A model generated the notes under the pieces. It saw only the letters and a program-made list of their open reading frames with translations, was not told the DNA's origin and searched no databases. A stretch of DNA of 47,610 nt from CAAFZY01 sp964410325 (GTDB lineage: Bacteria > Pseudomonadota > Alphaproteobacteria > RF32 > CAG-239). A program made the position numbers and the translations under genes. The DNA is taken from NCBI GenBank assembly GCA_964410325.1, contig CAYPFN010000013.1, positions 1 through 47,610 on the forward strand, read 5' to 3'. Of the stretch, positions 40,299-47,610 are shown in pieces. How positions within the stretch are numbered: the first letter of the stretch is position 1; each line of letters starts with the position of its first letter.

Positions 40299-41063
40299 AT
40301 GTCACGTAAAGTCTTAATCGCCGGAAACTGGAAAATGAACGGCCTTTTGCAAGATGGTGGAGCTTTGGCCAAAGAAGTTGCCGCTGAAGTTAAGAAATTA
40401 GGAAAACCAGAATGTGAATTTTTGGTTTGTCCGCCGTTTACACTTTTAACCACGGTTAAAAAAGCTCTGCGCGGTTCAAAAGTCGCATTAGGCGCACAAG
40501 ATTGTCATACGGCCGAAAAAGGCGCCCATACTGGCGATGTCAGCCCGGTCATGCTCAAGGACTGCGGATGCGCATATGTCATTATCGGCCATTCTGAACG
40601 TCGCGCCGACCACACGGAAAGCAACGAACTCATCTGCCAAAAGGCTGAAGCAGCATACAAAGCCGGGTTAAAAGCTGTCATTTGCATCGGTGAAACCGAA
40701 GCTGAGCGCGATGCCGGCAAAACCATTGAAGTTTGCACCAAACAAATTATGGGCTCTGTTCCGGATTCTGCCACGGCTACCAACACGGTCATTGCATATG
40801 AACCAGTTTGGGCCATCGGCACCGGTAAAACTCCCACAACAGATGATGTTGAAGAAGTTCATGCCGCCATCCGTAAAGTCATTGCCAAAAAACTGGGCAA
40901 AGGCAACGCCAACAAAATGCGCATTTTGTACGGTGGTTCCATGAAACCGTCTAACGCCGCCGGCCTGCTCGCTTTGCCTGACGTCGACGGCGGACTTATC
41001 GGCGGCGCAAGTCTTAAAGCTGCTGATTTTATGGCCATTGCCGCTTCTGTCTGTAAAAAGTAA
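40299..41063 (+). CDS. tpiA: Triosephosphate isomerase
   Basis: This is the glycolytic TIM barrel (254 aa), with the substrate-binding AGNWKMNG, the catalytic His in IIGHSERR, the catalytic Glu in AYEPVWAIGTGKTPT followed by the flexible loop, and the phosphate-binding RILYGGSMKPSN and GGLIGGASL. The start follows GGAGAG. It leads the tpiA-secG-pyrG row. Confidence 0.97.
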   Translation: MSRKVLIAGNWKMNGLLQDGGALAKEVAAEVKKLGKPECEFLVCPPFTLLTTVKKALRGSKVALGAQDCHTAEKGAHTGDVSPVMLKDCGCAYVIIGHSERRADHTESNELICQKAEAAYKAGLKAVICIGETEAERDAGKTIEVCTKQIMGSVPDSATATNTVIAYEPVWAIGTGKTPTTDDVEEVHAAIRKVIAKKLGKGNANKMRILYGGSMKPSNAAGLLALPDVDGGLIGGASLKAADFMAIAASVCKK

Positions 41064-41085
41064 TATAATTGAAAAGGAAAACAAA

Positions 41086-41424
41086 ATGGGATCTGTATTG
41101 TTAGTCATACATCTTTTAACCGCAATCTTTCTGGTTACCGTTATTTTAATGCAACGCTCCAGCGGCGGTGCTTTAAATGGTTTAGGCGGTGGCTCAGGAG
41201 CTAACAGCTTTCTGACTGCCCGTGGCACTGGCAATCTTTTGACCAGATTAACGGCTATCCTGGCAACAGTCTTATTTATCACCAGTATTTCGCTGTGCCT
41301 CTATTATAAAGGTGCCGAACGCCGAAGCACGTCTATTTTAGACATTGCTCCAGCAAGTCAAAACGTTCCGACACCGGCCACACCGGCAATTCCTGATATT
41401 CCGGAAGTTCCGACAGCGGAGTAG
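41086..41424 (+). CDS. secG: Protein translocase subunit SecG
   Basis: The ATG at 41086, with AAGGA upstream, gives a 112-aa protein with two membrane helices (residues ~3-22 and ~50-70). The conserved cytoplasmic loop VILMQRSSGGALNGLGGG is between them, followed by a Pro/Ala/Thr-rich tail (TPATPAIPDIPEVPTAE). The frame also opens earlier inside tpiA, but without an RBS. SecG assists SecYEG translocation. Confidence 0.93.
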   Translation: MGSVLLVIHLLTAIFLVTVILMQRSSGGALNGLGGGSGANSFLTARGTGNLLTRLTAILATVLFITSISLCLYYKGAERRSTSILDIAPASQNVPTPATPAIPDIPEVPTAE

Positions 41425-41448
41425 GTTGATGACAAAACAACCCAATAT

Positions 41449-41478
41449 AAGGCACCCTGAAAAGCACGGTGCCTTTTT
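41449..41478 (+). terminator. Terminator between secG and pyrG
   Basis: AAGGCACC (41449-41456) pairs with GGTGCCTT (41468-41475), followed by a T-run. pyrG therefore needs its own promoter or read-through. Confidence 0.8.
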
Positions 41479-41570
41479 CACTTTTAAAACCTTAAGTTTT
41501 TTGCTTAAAAAACATGCATAAATATCGGGAAAACAAAATATTATAATAGATTTTAACGAGGGCTTGAAAC

Positions 41571-43211
41571 ATGACAAATCCAAAAACAAAATTTATTTTC
41601 ATTACCGGCGGCGTAGTATCCTCTTTAGGCAAAGGCCTAGCTTCGGCTTCCATTGCCGCCACACTGCAGGGCCACGGTTTCAAGGTACGTCTGCGCAAGC
41701 TTGATCCTTACCTTAACGTCGATCCCGGAACCATGAGTCCTTATCAGCATGGGGAAGTTTATGTTACTGACGACGGTACCGAGGCTGATCTTGATTTGGG
41801 ACATTACGAACGTTTTTCCGGTGTGTCCGCCACCAAAAATGACAGCATTACAACCGGCAAAATTTACCAACGTGTTATTGAAAAGGAACGCCGTGGCGAA
41901 TATTTAGGCGCCACCATTCAGGTTGTACCGCATGTTACCAATGAAATTAAAAACTTCATTCTTTCCAACCTTAACAACGAAGATTTTGTTTTGTGCGAAA
42001 TCGGCGGAACCGTCGGCGATATAGAAGGCCAGCCGTATTTGGAAGCCATTCGCCAGGTGGCGTATGATTTAGGACGCGACCGAGTTATGTTCGTTCACCT
42101 AACCCTCTTGCCGTTCATTCCGACTGCTGGCGAACTCAAAACCAAACCGACGCAGCATTCAGTTAAAAAACTTCAGGAATACGGCATCCAGCCGGATATG
42201 CTTTTATGTCGTTCGCAAATACCGATACCCGAAAATGAAAAACGTAAACTGGCTCTCTTCTGCAATGTTAAAGAAGAAAATGTCATTACTGCCTTGGATG
42301 TCAGCAATATTTACCAAGTTCCACTGGTCTACTCTAAAGAGGGAATGGACGCTGCCGTATGCCGTCATTTTGGCATACCTTCCGAAAACCCGGCTGATTT
42401 AGGCAAATGGGAAAAAATTATTGAAACCGTTAAAGCGCCCGAAGGTGAAGTAACTGTTGCCGTTGTCGGCAAATATACCAAACTCTTGGAAGCTTACAAA
42501 TCTCTTCACGAAGCAATCAAGCATGGTGGCATTGCCAATCGCTACCGTGTCAACATCAAATGGATAGATTCCGAAAAACTGGAAAATGAACCAGTCGGAA
42601 ATCATTTAAACGATGTCAATGCCGTTATTGTTCCCGGCGGATTCGGCCAGCGTGGCACCCTGGGAAAAATTGAAGCAATCAAATTTTCCCGCGAAAACAA
42701 GATACCTTTTTTAGGCATTTGTTTTGGCATGCAAATGGCCGTAATTGAAACCATGCGCAACGTATGCGGCATTAAAAACGCCAACACCACCGAATTTGAT
42801 GAAAACTGCGAACCGGTGGTTGGTCTGATGACGGAATGGGATAAAGACGGCAATAAAGAAACCCGCAGTAAAGACAGCAATTTAGGAGGCACCATGCGTT
42901 TGGGTGCTTATCCATGCCGCTTGGCGCCCGCCAGCAAAATCCGCGAAATTTATGGTGTTGACGAAATTTCCGAACGCCATCGCCACCGTTATGAAGTCAA
43001 TCTTAAATATGAGAATATCTTAAGACAAGGCAACATGGCAATAAGTGGCAAATCTCCGGACGGAAAACTGCCAGAAATTGTTGAACGCCTGGATCATCCA
43101 TGGTTTATCGGCGTACAATTTCATCCAGAACTCAAATCACGTCCATTTGCCCCGCATCCGCTGTTTACCGCACTAATTAAAGCGGCGATTACCAACAGCC
43201 GCCTGGTTTAA
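41571..43211 (+). CDS. pyrG: CTP synthase
   Basis: PyrG converts UTP to CTP with glutamine or ammonia. The 546-aa protein has the synthetase domain (FIFITGGVVSSLGKGLASAS P-loop region, LDPYLNVDPGTMSPYQHGEV) and a class I glutamine amidotransferase domain. In the latter, the nucleophile Cys is in FLGICFGMQMAV near residue 385 and the His-Glu pair in GVQFHPELKSRP near residue 520. It is complete and typical in length. Confidence 0.97.
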   Translation: MTNPKTKFIFITGGVVSSLGKGLASASIAATLQGHGFKVRLRKLDPYLNVDPGTMSPYQHGEVYVTDDGTEADLDLGHYERFSGVSATKNDSITTGKIYQRVIEKERRGEYLGATIQVVPHVTNEIKNFILSNLNNEDFVLCEIGGTVGDIEGQPYLEAIRQVAYDLGRDRVMFVHLTLLPFIPTAGELKTKPTQHSVKKLQEYGIQPDMLLCRSQIPIPENEKRKLALFCNVKEENVITALDVSNIYQVPLVYSKEGMDAAVCRHFGIPSENPADLGKWEKIIETVKAPEGEVTVAVVGKYTKLLEAYKSLHEAIKHGGIANRYRVNIKWIDSEKLENEPVGNHLNDVNAVIVPGGFGQRGTLGKIEAIKFSRENKIPFLGICFGMQMAVIETMRNVCGIKNANTTEFDENCEPVVGLMTEWDKDGNKETRSKDSNLGGTMRLGAYPCRLAPASKIREIYGVDEISERHRHRYEVNLKYENILRQGNMAISGKSPDGKLPEIVERLDHPWFIGVQFHPELKSRPFAPHPLFTALIKAAITNSRLV

Positions 43212-43235
43212 ATAAAATTCCCCAACACTGAACTT

Positions 43236-43264
43236 AAAAAATCCTCAAATTCTGGGGATTTTTT
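43236..43264. terminator. Bidirectional terminator between convergent pyrG and gltX
   Basis: AAAAAATCCTC (43236-43246) pairs with GGGGATTTTTT (43254-43264, one G-U) around a 7-nt loop, giving T6 on both strands. Confidence 0.85.
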
Positions 43265-43287
43265 AAATACGCATATATTTTTTCTCT

Positions 43288-44715
43288 TTAAAACTTTTCC
43301 AGAGCTTTTTCAATACGGTCTAAAACTTCATCTTTTCCTAAAACCACCGCCAGTTCGGTAGCGCCTCCCGGTGTTGTTTCTTTTCCGGAAAGCGCAATCC
43401 GTACTGGATAAAGCACTTGTCCGTTCTTAAATCCATATTCTAAAGCCAAGGTTTTCAAAGCTTCAAATAAACTATCGTTATCCCATGCCTGAAGTTTGCA
43501 CAAAACATCCAAACTTAAAGAAAGCGTTTGCTTTGCCACAACTTCGTCGGTTTTCATTTTTTTATTCCGAAACAGAGAAATATCATACGCAGGAAGATTT
43601 TCCAAAAAATCCGTCTGTAAACAAATATCGGCCAGCGTTTCCACACGCGGTTGCAGCACCGTACTTAAAAATTTTAAATTAAGTCTGCGGGTCAAACACT
43701 GGGCATAATACGGCAACGCCAGCTGATGAAATTTTTCCGGCGATAAAGCCCGAATATAACAGCCATTCATCCAAGTCAGTTTGGTAATATCAAAAATCGC
43801 CGGCGATTTTCCGAGTCTGTCCATGGAAAAAACTTGTTTTAATTCTTCCAACGAAAAAATTTCCTGCTCTGTCCCCGGATTCCACCCCAACAACGCGATA
43901 TAATTTAACACGGCTTCCGGCAGATAGCCTTTAGCCACCAAATCTTGAAATGAAGCATCGCCATTGCGCTTGCTCAGCTTATGCTGCGAATCTTTCATCA
44001 CCTGTGGCACATGCACATAAACCGGCGGTTCCCAACCAAAAGCCTCATAAATCAGATTATACTTAGGCGTTGAAGAAATATACTCATTGCCGCGCACCAC
44101 ATGGGTGATTTCCATTAAATGATCGTCAACAACATTAGCAAAATTATAGGTAGGAAACCCGTCTGATTTCAGTAACACACCTTCATCCAGCTCATCATAG
44201 TCAATTTCTATTTCGCCATACACAACGTCTTTGAAAATTGATTTTCCTTTTTTATTGATAGTTTGGCGGATAACATACGATTCGCCAGCAGCAATACGCT
44301 GTTTGGCTTCATCCAGAGATAAAAATTTACAAGGATCTTCAAATTTGATGTTTTCTTCTTCGCTTTTTTGTTCATCTGCATCTTGTTTTGAGCAAAAACA
44401 ATAGTGTGCACCACCAAGCTCAACCAGCTTGTGAGCATATTCGGCATAAAGCGCTTTTCTTTCAGACTGAACGTACGGTCCGTAATTTCCACCGATATCC
44501 GGCCCTTCATCCCAATTCATGCCAACCATTTTTAAGGTATCATAGATAATATCAATTGCCCCATCGACATAACGTTTTTGATCCGTATCTTCAATTCGTA
44601 AAATAAAATCTCCACCGCTTGATTTGGCAATCAGATATTCATACAAAGCCGTGCGCAGGTTTCCAATATGCATATAACCAGTTGGACTAGGTGCAAATCT
44701 TGTTCTTACTTTCAT
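43288..44715 (-). CDS. gltX: Glutamyl-tRNA synthetase
   Basis: This 475-aa class I synthetase has the HIGH-type motif in RFAPSPTGYMHIGNLRTALY (HIGN variant), FILRIEDTDQKR, and the KMSKS-type motif HKLSKRNGDASF near residue 245. A C-terminal anticodon-binding helical domain follows. No complete zinc cluster is obvious (HYCFCSKQ retains two cysteines). Alphaproteobacteria often carry two GltX paralogues that charge tRNA-Glu and tRNA-Gln; whether this is discriminating cannot be told. It is divergent from rpoD. Confidence 0.95.
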   Translation of the reverse strand: MKVRTRFAPSPTGYMHIGNLRTALYEYLIAKSSGGDFILRIEDTDQKRYVDGAIDIIYDTLKMVGMNWDEGPDIGGNYGPYVQSERKALYAEYAHKLVELGGAHYCFCSKQDADEQKSEEENIKFEDPCKFLSLDEAKQRIAAGESYVIRQTINKKGKSIFKDVVYGEIEIDYDELDEGVLLKSDGFPTYNFANVVDDHLMEITHVVRGNEYISSTPKYNLIYEAFGWEPPVYVHVPQVMKDSQHKLSKRNGDASFQDLVAKGYLPEAVLNYIALLGWNPGTEQEIFSLEELKQVFSMDRLGKSPAIFDITKLTWMNGCYIRALSPEKFHQLALPYYAQCLTRRLNLKFLSTVLQPRVETLADICLQTDFLENLPAYDISLFRNKKMKTDEVVAKQTLSLSLDVLCKLQAWDNDSLFEALKTLALEYGFKNGQVLYPVRIALSGKETTPGGATELAVVLGKDEVLDRIEKALEKF

Positions 44716-44840
44716 GAGTATTCCTTGAAACTAAAATTAAATCAACGCCAGCATAAAACAAAATATTTTCAATGCAAGTTTTTTTTGCCCGGCAAAGACG
44801 CTTTAAAATAAAAAAATACCTTATATTCTCAAGGTAATAC

Positions 44841-44869
44841 TTGACATTTCAAACAAGAATTATTAAAAG
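44841..44869 (+). promoter_or_regulatory. Possible rpoD promoter
   Basis: TTGACA at 44841-44846 with TAAAAG 17 bp downstream (44864-44869; TATTAA overlaps at shorter spacing). The -35 is perfect but the -10 is poor. The leader would be ~55-60 nt. Confidence 0.45.
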
Positions 44870-44908
44870 AAACGCAGCTGGCAATTTCAAGGAGTCGCAC
44901 AGGCTTCT

Positions 44909-44924
44909 CTTAAATCGATTTAAG
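44909..44924 (+). promoter_or_regulatory. 16-bp perfect palindrome overlapping the rpoD ribosome-binding site
   Basis: CTTAAATCGATTTAAG reads identically on both strands, and its right arm runs into AAGGAAC, the rpoD Shine-Dalgarno region. A hairpin (6-bp stem, TCGA loop) could partly cover the RBS, or a dimeric protein could bind the DNA. Confidence 0.4.
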
Positions 44925-44931
44925 GAACGTT

Positions 44932-47010
44932 ATGTCTGAGAAAGAAAACCAAGACTTTTATGATGGGAATAATGCCGATTCGCCATTAATCGACACGCTT
45001 GGCAGTGCGGTTAAAAACTTAATCGAAAAAGGCAAAGAACGCGGTTACATCACTGTTGAAGAACTTAATAAAACTCTGCCGCCTGAAAAAGAATCATCCG
45101 AACAAATTGAAGATATTATGTCCGGCATCTCCGATTTGGGGATAAGCATCATCTCCGAGAGCGAAACTGATATCTTTGAAGCAGAATCTGGCGAAGAAGA
45201 ACAAGGCGATTATGCTGATGAAAGCGGTAATTTTGATGAAAAAGAGCTCGGACGATCAGACGATCCCGTTCGGATGTATTTAAAAGAAATGGGCACAGTC
45301 GAACTTCTTTCTCGCGAAGGAGAAATAGCCATTGCCAAACGTATTGAAGCCGGAAAAACCGTTATGATAAGCGGCTTATGTGAAAGTCCGATGACCTTAA
45401 AGGCTATTGCCGACTGGCGTGACGAACTTATTGCTGGAACCATGCAATTGCGCGATATTATCGATCTGGAAATGATGTATGGCGATGACAGCGAGGCCAT
45501 GGTTTATGATGAAGAAGAAACTCAGGTTGACGACCTGGATAAAGTCGCTAAAGAATTAACCGAAAAAAATCTTGATGAAATTGATGACGACTTAGATCCT
45601 GATATTGAACTAGACGATGCCGTTGATGAGGTCGAGGATATGGCCGACGACGAAGCCGATGAAGATGAACACGGGCTCGAAAGTGGCGAAGGAAACAAAG
45701 AAGATATGCCTGATGATACAGACGGCAATGCTGGACACGCGTCAACTTCAATCTCAACCATGGAAACCGCCTTATTAGAACCTGTGTTAGAAATTTTAAA
45801 TAAAATTTCCAGTTATTACGATGATTTAAAGAAAATTCAAACGCAGCGCATGGCGGCAATTTTATCCGGACGCAAAACATCTGCAGCCGTTGAGAAAAAA
45901 TATATTCAAGTAAAAAAAGAACTGATTGAACTAATGAGTTCAATTCATTTAAACGCTTCCCGAATTGAACAGTTGGTTGAACAACTTAACGAATTAAACC
46001 GTCGTTTAATGGGGCTTGAAGGAAAATTGCTACGTTATGCCTTATCTTGCAAAATCAAACGGGAAGATTTTTTGGAAGCCTATCAAAAATCAGAGCTAGA
46101 TCCATCTTGGCTTGACGATGTTTCACGCAAAAAAGACAAACATTGGCAGATGTTTGTTGAGAAGTTTGGCAAAGAAGTCGTCACCCTACGTGATGAAATT
46201 GCAAAAATGTCTAAAGAATGTGGCTTGCCAATAAGCGAATACCGTAAAATGGTTGACACGATTAAACGCGGCGAACGCGAAGCCGAACGCGCCAAAAAAG
46301 AAATGATTGAGGCCAATTTGAGGCTTGTTATATCCATCGCCAAAAAATACACCAACCGTGGCATGCAGTTTTTAGACTTAATTCAAGAAGGAAACATTGG
46401 TTTAATGAAAGCGGTTGATAAGTTTGAATATCGCCGTGGCTATAAATTTTCCACATATGCCACTTGGTGGATACGTCAGGCCATTACCCGTTCCATTGCC
46501 GACCAGGCGCGTACCATTCGTATTCCAGTTCATATGATTGAAACAATAAATAAACTGGTAAGAACTTCCCGCCAAATGTTAGCTGAAATGGGACGGGAAC
46601 CAGTACCAGAGGAATTAGCCAAACGTCTGTCCATGCCTTTAGAAAAAATTCGCAAAGTCATGAAAATAGCCAAAGAACCTGTCAGTCTTGAGGCTCCAGT
46701 CGGCGATGAGGAAGATTCGTCTTTAGGTGATTTTATTGCTGACGAGGGCGCTCTGCAACCGCTGGATTCGGCGATTCATTCTAATTTGAAGGAAACCTGC
46801 ACCAAAATTTTATCATCGCTTACACCGCGTGAAGAAAGGGTTTTGCGGATGCGGTTCGGTATCGGCATGAATACGGATCACACTTTGGAAGAAGTCGGCC
46901 AGCAGTTTAACGTTACCCGTGAACGCATTCGCCAAATTGAGGCAAAAGCTTTAAGAAAATTAAAACATCCCAGCCGTTCACGCCGTCTGCGTTCTTTCTT
47001 AGATCAGTAA
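44932..47010 (+). CDS. rpoD: Primary RNA polymerase sigma factor RpoD (sigma-70)
   Basis: The 692-aa housekeeping sigma factor begins with region 1.1 (LIEKGKERGYITVEELNKTL), then region 1.2 (DPVRMYLKEMGTVELLSREG). A non-conserved region with an exceptionally acidic stretch (residues ~185-260, rich in Asp/Glu) follows. Region 2 (EANLRLVISIAKKYTNRG near residue 460, FSTYATWWIRQAITRSIADQ), region 3, and region 4.2 (VTRERIRQIEAKALRKLK near 663) complete it. It is not next to dnaG as in many relatives. It ends at a clear terminator. Confidence 0.97.
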   Translation: MSEKENQDFYDGNNADSPLIDTLGSAVKNLIEKGKERGYITVEELNKTLPPEKESSEQIEDIMSGISDLGISIISESETDIFEAESGEEEQGDYADESGNFDEKELGRSDDPVRMYLKEMGTVELLSREGEIAIAKRIEAGKTVMISGLCESPMTLKAIADWRDELIAGTMQLRDIIDLEMMYGDDSEAMVYDEEETQVDDLDKVAKELTEKNLDEIDDDLDPDIELDDAVDEVEDMADDEADEDEHGLESGEGNKEDMPDDTDGNAGHASTSISTMETALLEPVLEILNKISSYYDDLKKIQTQRMAAILSGRKTSAAVEKKYIQVKKELIELMSSIHLNASRIEQLVEQLNELNRRLMGLEGKLLRYALSCKIKREDFLEAYQKSELDPSWLDDVSRKKDKHWQMFVEKFGKEVVTLRDEIAKMSKECGLPISEYRKMVDTIKRGEREAERAKKEMIEANLRLVISIAKKYTNRGMQFLDLIQEGNIGLMKAVDKFEYRRGYKFSTYATWWIRQAITRSIADQARTIRIPVHMIETINKLVRTSRQMLAEMGREPVPEELAKRLSMPLEKIRKVMKIAKEPVSLEAPVGDEEDSSLGDFIADEGALQPLDSAIHSNLKETCTKILSSLTPREERVLRMRFGIGMNTDHTLEEVGQQFNVTRERIRQIEAKALRKLKHPSRSRRLRSFLDQ

Positions 47011-47021
47011 AAACGCCAAGC

Positions 47022-47045
47022 AGGCTCCTGTCTGGAGCCTTTTTC
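47022..47045 (+). terminator. rpoD terminator
   Basis: AGGCTCC (47022-47028) pairs with GGAGCCT (47034-47040), followed by TTTTTC. Confidence 0.88.
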
Positions 47046-47061
47046 TTTAAAGGATAAAAAA

Positions 47062-47505
47062 ATGACTTGTATTTATTCTGCAATTGATAAAGATATTATG
47101 TATCGGACAGCAAAATCAGCCAACAAATCCCGCCTGCAAGAATTAATTTCTTTTGCAAAGCTTTCCGGTTTCCAACGATTGGGCATCGCCAATTGCATAG
47201 CGGTCCAGCCCTACGCGGAGAAATTATCAGAATTATTACGGGCTGCTGGTTTTGACGTTTTTATTTTAGGTTGCCGCGACAGCAATTTTGACGGACGGGA
47301 AATCTCTGAAGAAATGACCGGCCCTTGTTGCGATCCTATTTCGCAAGCAGAATATTTAAATAATGCTCATACAGATTTTAACATTATGGTTGGACTTTGT
47401 CTTGGGCATGAACTAATTTTCCAGAGGCATTCCCATGCAGAATTTACAACCTTTTTAGTTAAAGACCTGGCAACCAACCATCGCACAATTGAAAATTTAG
47501 AATAG
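47062..47505 (+). CDS. DUF1847-like putative metal-binding protein
   Basis: The 147-aa protein follows the DUF1847 pattern: an LQELISFAKLSGFQRLGIANC start, FDVFILGCRD, TGPCCDPISQAEYLN and FNIMVGLCLGHELIF, with a final FLVKDLATNH. The conserved cysteines (GIANC, GC, CC, GLC) could bind metal. Typical members have an additional Cys-rich N-terminus; only MTCIYSAID is present here. The function is unknown. AAAGGA lies before the ATG. It comes after the rpoD terminator, so it is probably transcribed separately. The remaining ~100 bases of the window show nothing recognisable. Confidence 0.75.
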   Translation: MTCIYSAIDKDIMYRTAKSANKSRLQELISFAKLSGFQRLGIANCIAVQPYAEKLSELLRAAGFDVFILGCRDSNFDGREISEEMTGPCCDPISQAEYLNNAHTDFNIMVGLCLGHELIFQRHSHAEFTTFLVKDLATNHRTIENLE

Positions 47506-47610
47506 CCTTATAGCTTGTACATATACTTTCCTGCTTACCATGCCGATGATAATGCTAAATCATCAATATTCAAAGGGTATGAAAAATCTTTTTGCATTAA
47601 CATTTTCTCT

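Noticed and set aside
40668..41282. 204-codon minus-strand frame opposite tpiA and secG
   Set aside because: It mirrors the codon pattern of two well-supported genes on the other strand and has no recognisable protein features.
1..47610. CRISPR arrays, insertion sequences, riboswitches, replication origin
   Set aside because: No regularly spaced repeats, transposase motifs, known aptamer patterns or DnaA-box clusters were seen in reading the window by eye; a computational scan would be more sensitive.

Overview
The window looks like a chromosomal segment of an uncultured, AT-rich, Gram-negative alphaproteobacterium, possibly host- or gut-associated (inference). The reasons are a full-length GANTC adenine methyltransferase of the CcrM type with its C-terminal RAMA-like domain, the ftsE-ftsX-DUF218-plsC block divergent from a zinc-ribbon gene, the ppiD / tpiA-secG-pyrG arrangement, and lipopolysaccharide genes such as kdsB. 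Most of it is dense housekeeping sequence, with a few accessory or decaying patches.

Layout. 1-5764 (minus): a partial RsmB-type rRNA methyltransferase, an unknown 196-aa gene, then a compact ccrM - ppx/gppA - ppx/gppA - rlmE operon whose last junction carries a 65-bp duplication. 5845-11983 (minus): a six-gene run starting with three genes that resemble the Francisella FlmK / FlmF2 / NaxD lipid A aminosugar pathway (ArnT-like transferase, polyprenyl-phosphate glycosyltransferase, and a YdjC-type deacetylase fused to a GtrA-like membrane domain). It continues with a HAD-like protein lacking the nucleophile and two unknown proteins. 12160-13548: a CAU tRNA followed by frameshifted remnants of a phage-type polyvalent protein and a compact pair of overlapping opposite-strand transcription signals. 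13481-14423: an outer-membrane barrel gene with a promoter and a long structured mRNA leader. 14579-20223: ruvX, kdsB, a small unknown gene and a MacAB-type exporter. 19516-23635 (minus): glyS (alpha2 type), deoB, pgeF and a peptidoglycan amidase. 24651-26597 (minus): a 648-aa modular repeat/coiled-coil protein whose promoter has a 10-base G tract between the -35 and -10 hexamers, a classical phase-variation layout.

26908-32980: plsC, DUF218, ftsX and ftsE on minus; zinc-ribbon protein, yqeY and dnaG on plus. 33176-35525: a DUF4105 outer-membrane protein and a DUF3015 protein. 35780-38173: greA, a degenerate CAT-fold protein, a candidate small RNA and fmt. 38218-43211: ppiD divergent from tpiA-secG-pyrG. 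43288-47505: gltX divergent from rpoD, then a DUF1847-like gene.

The strongest candidates for something undescribed are the phase-variable promoter with its modular repeat protein, the deacetylase-GtrA fusion inside an aminosugar lipid-modification locus, and the overlapping small-transcript pair beside the tRNA-linked remnant. No CRISPR array, intact transposase, integrase or rRNA gene was seen.
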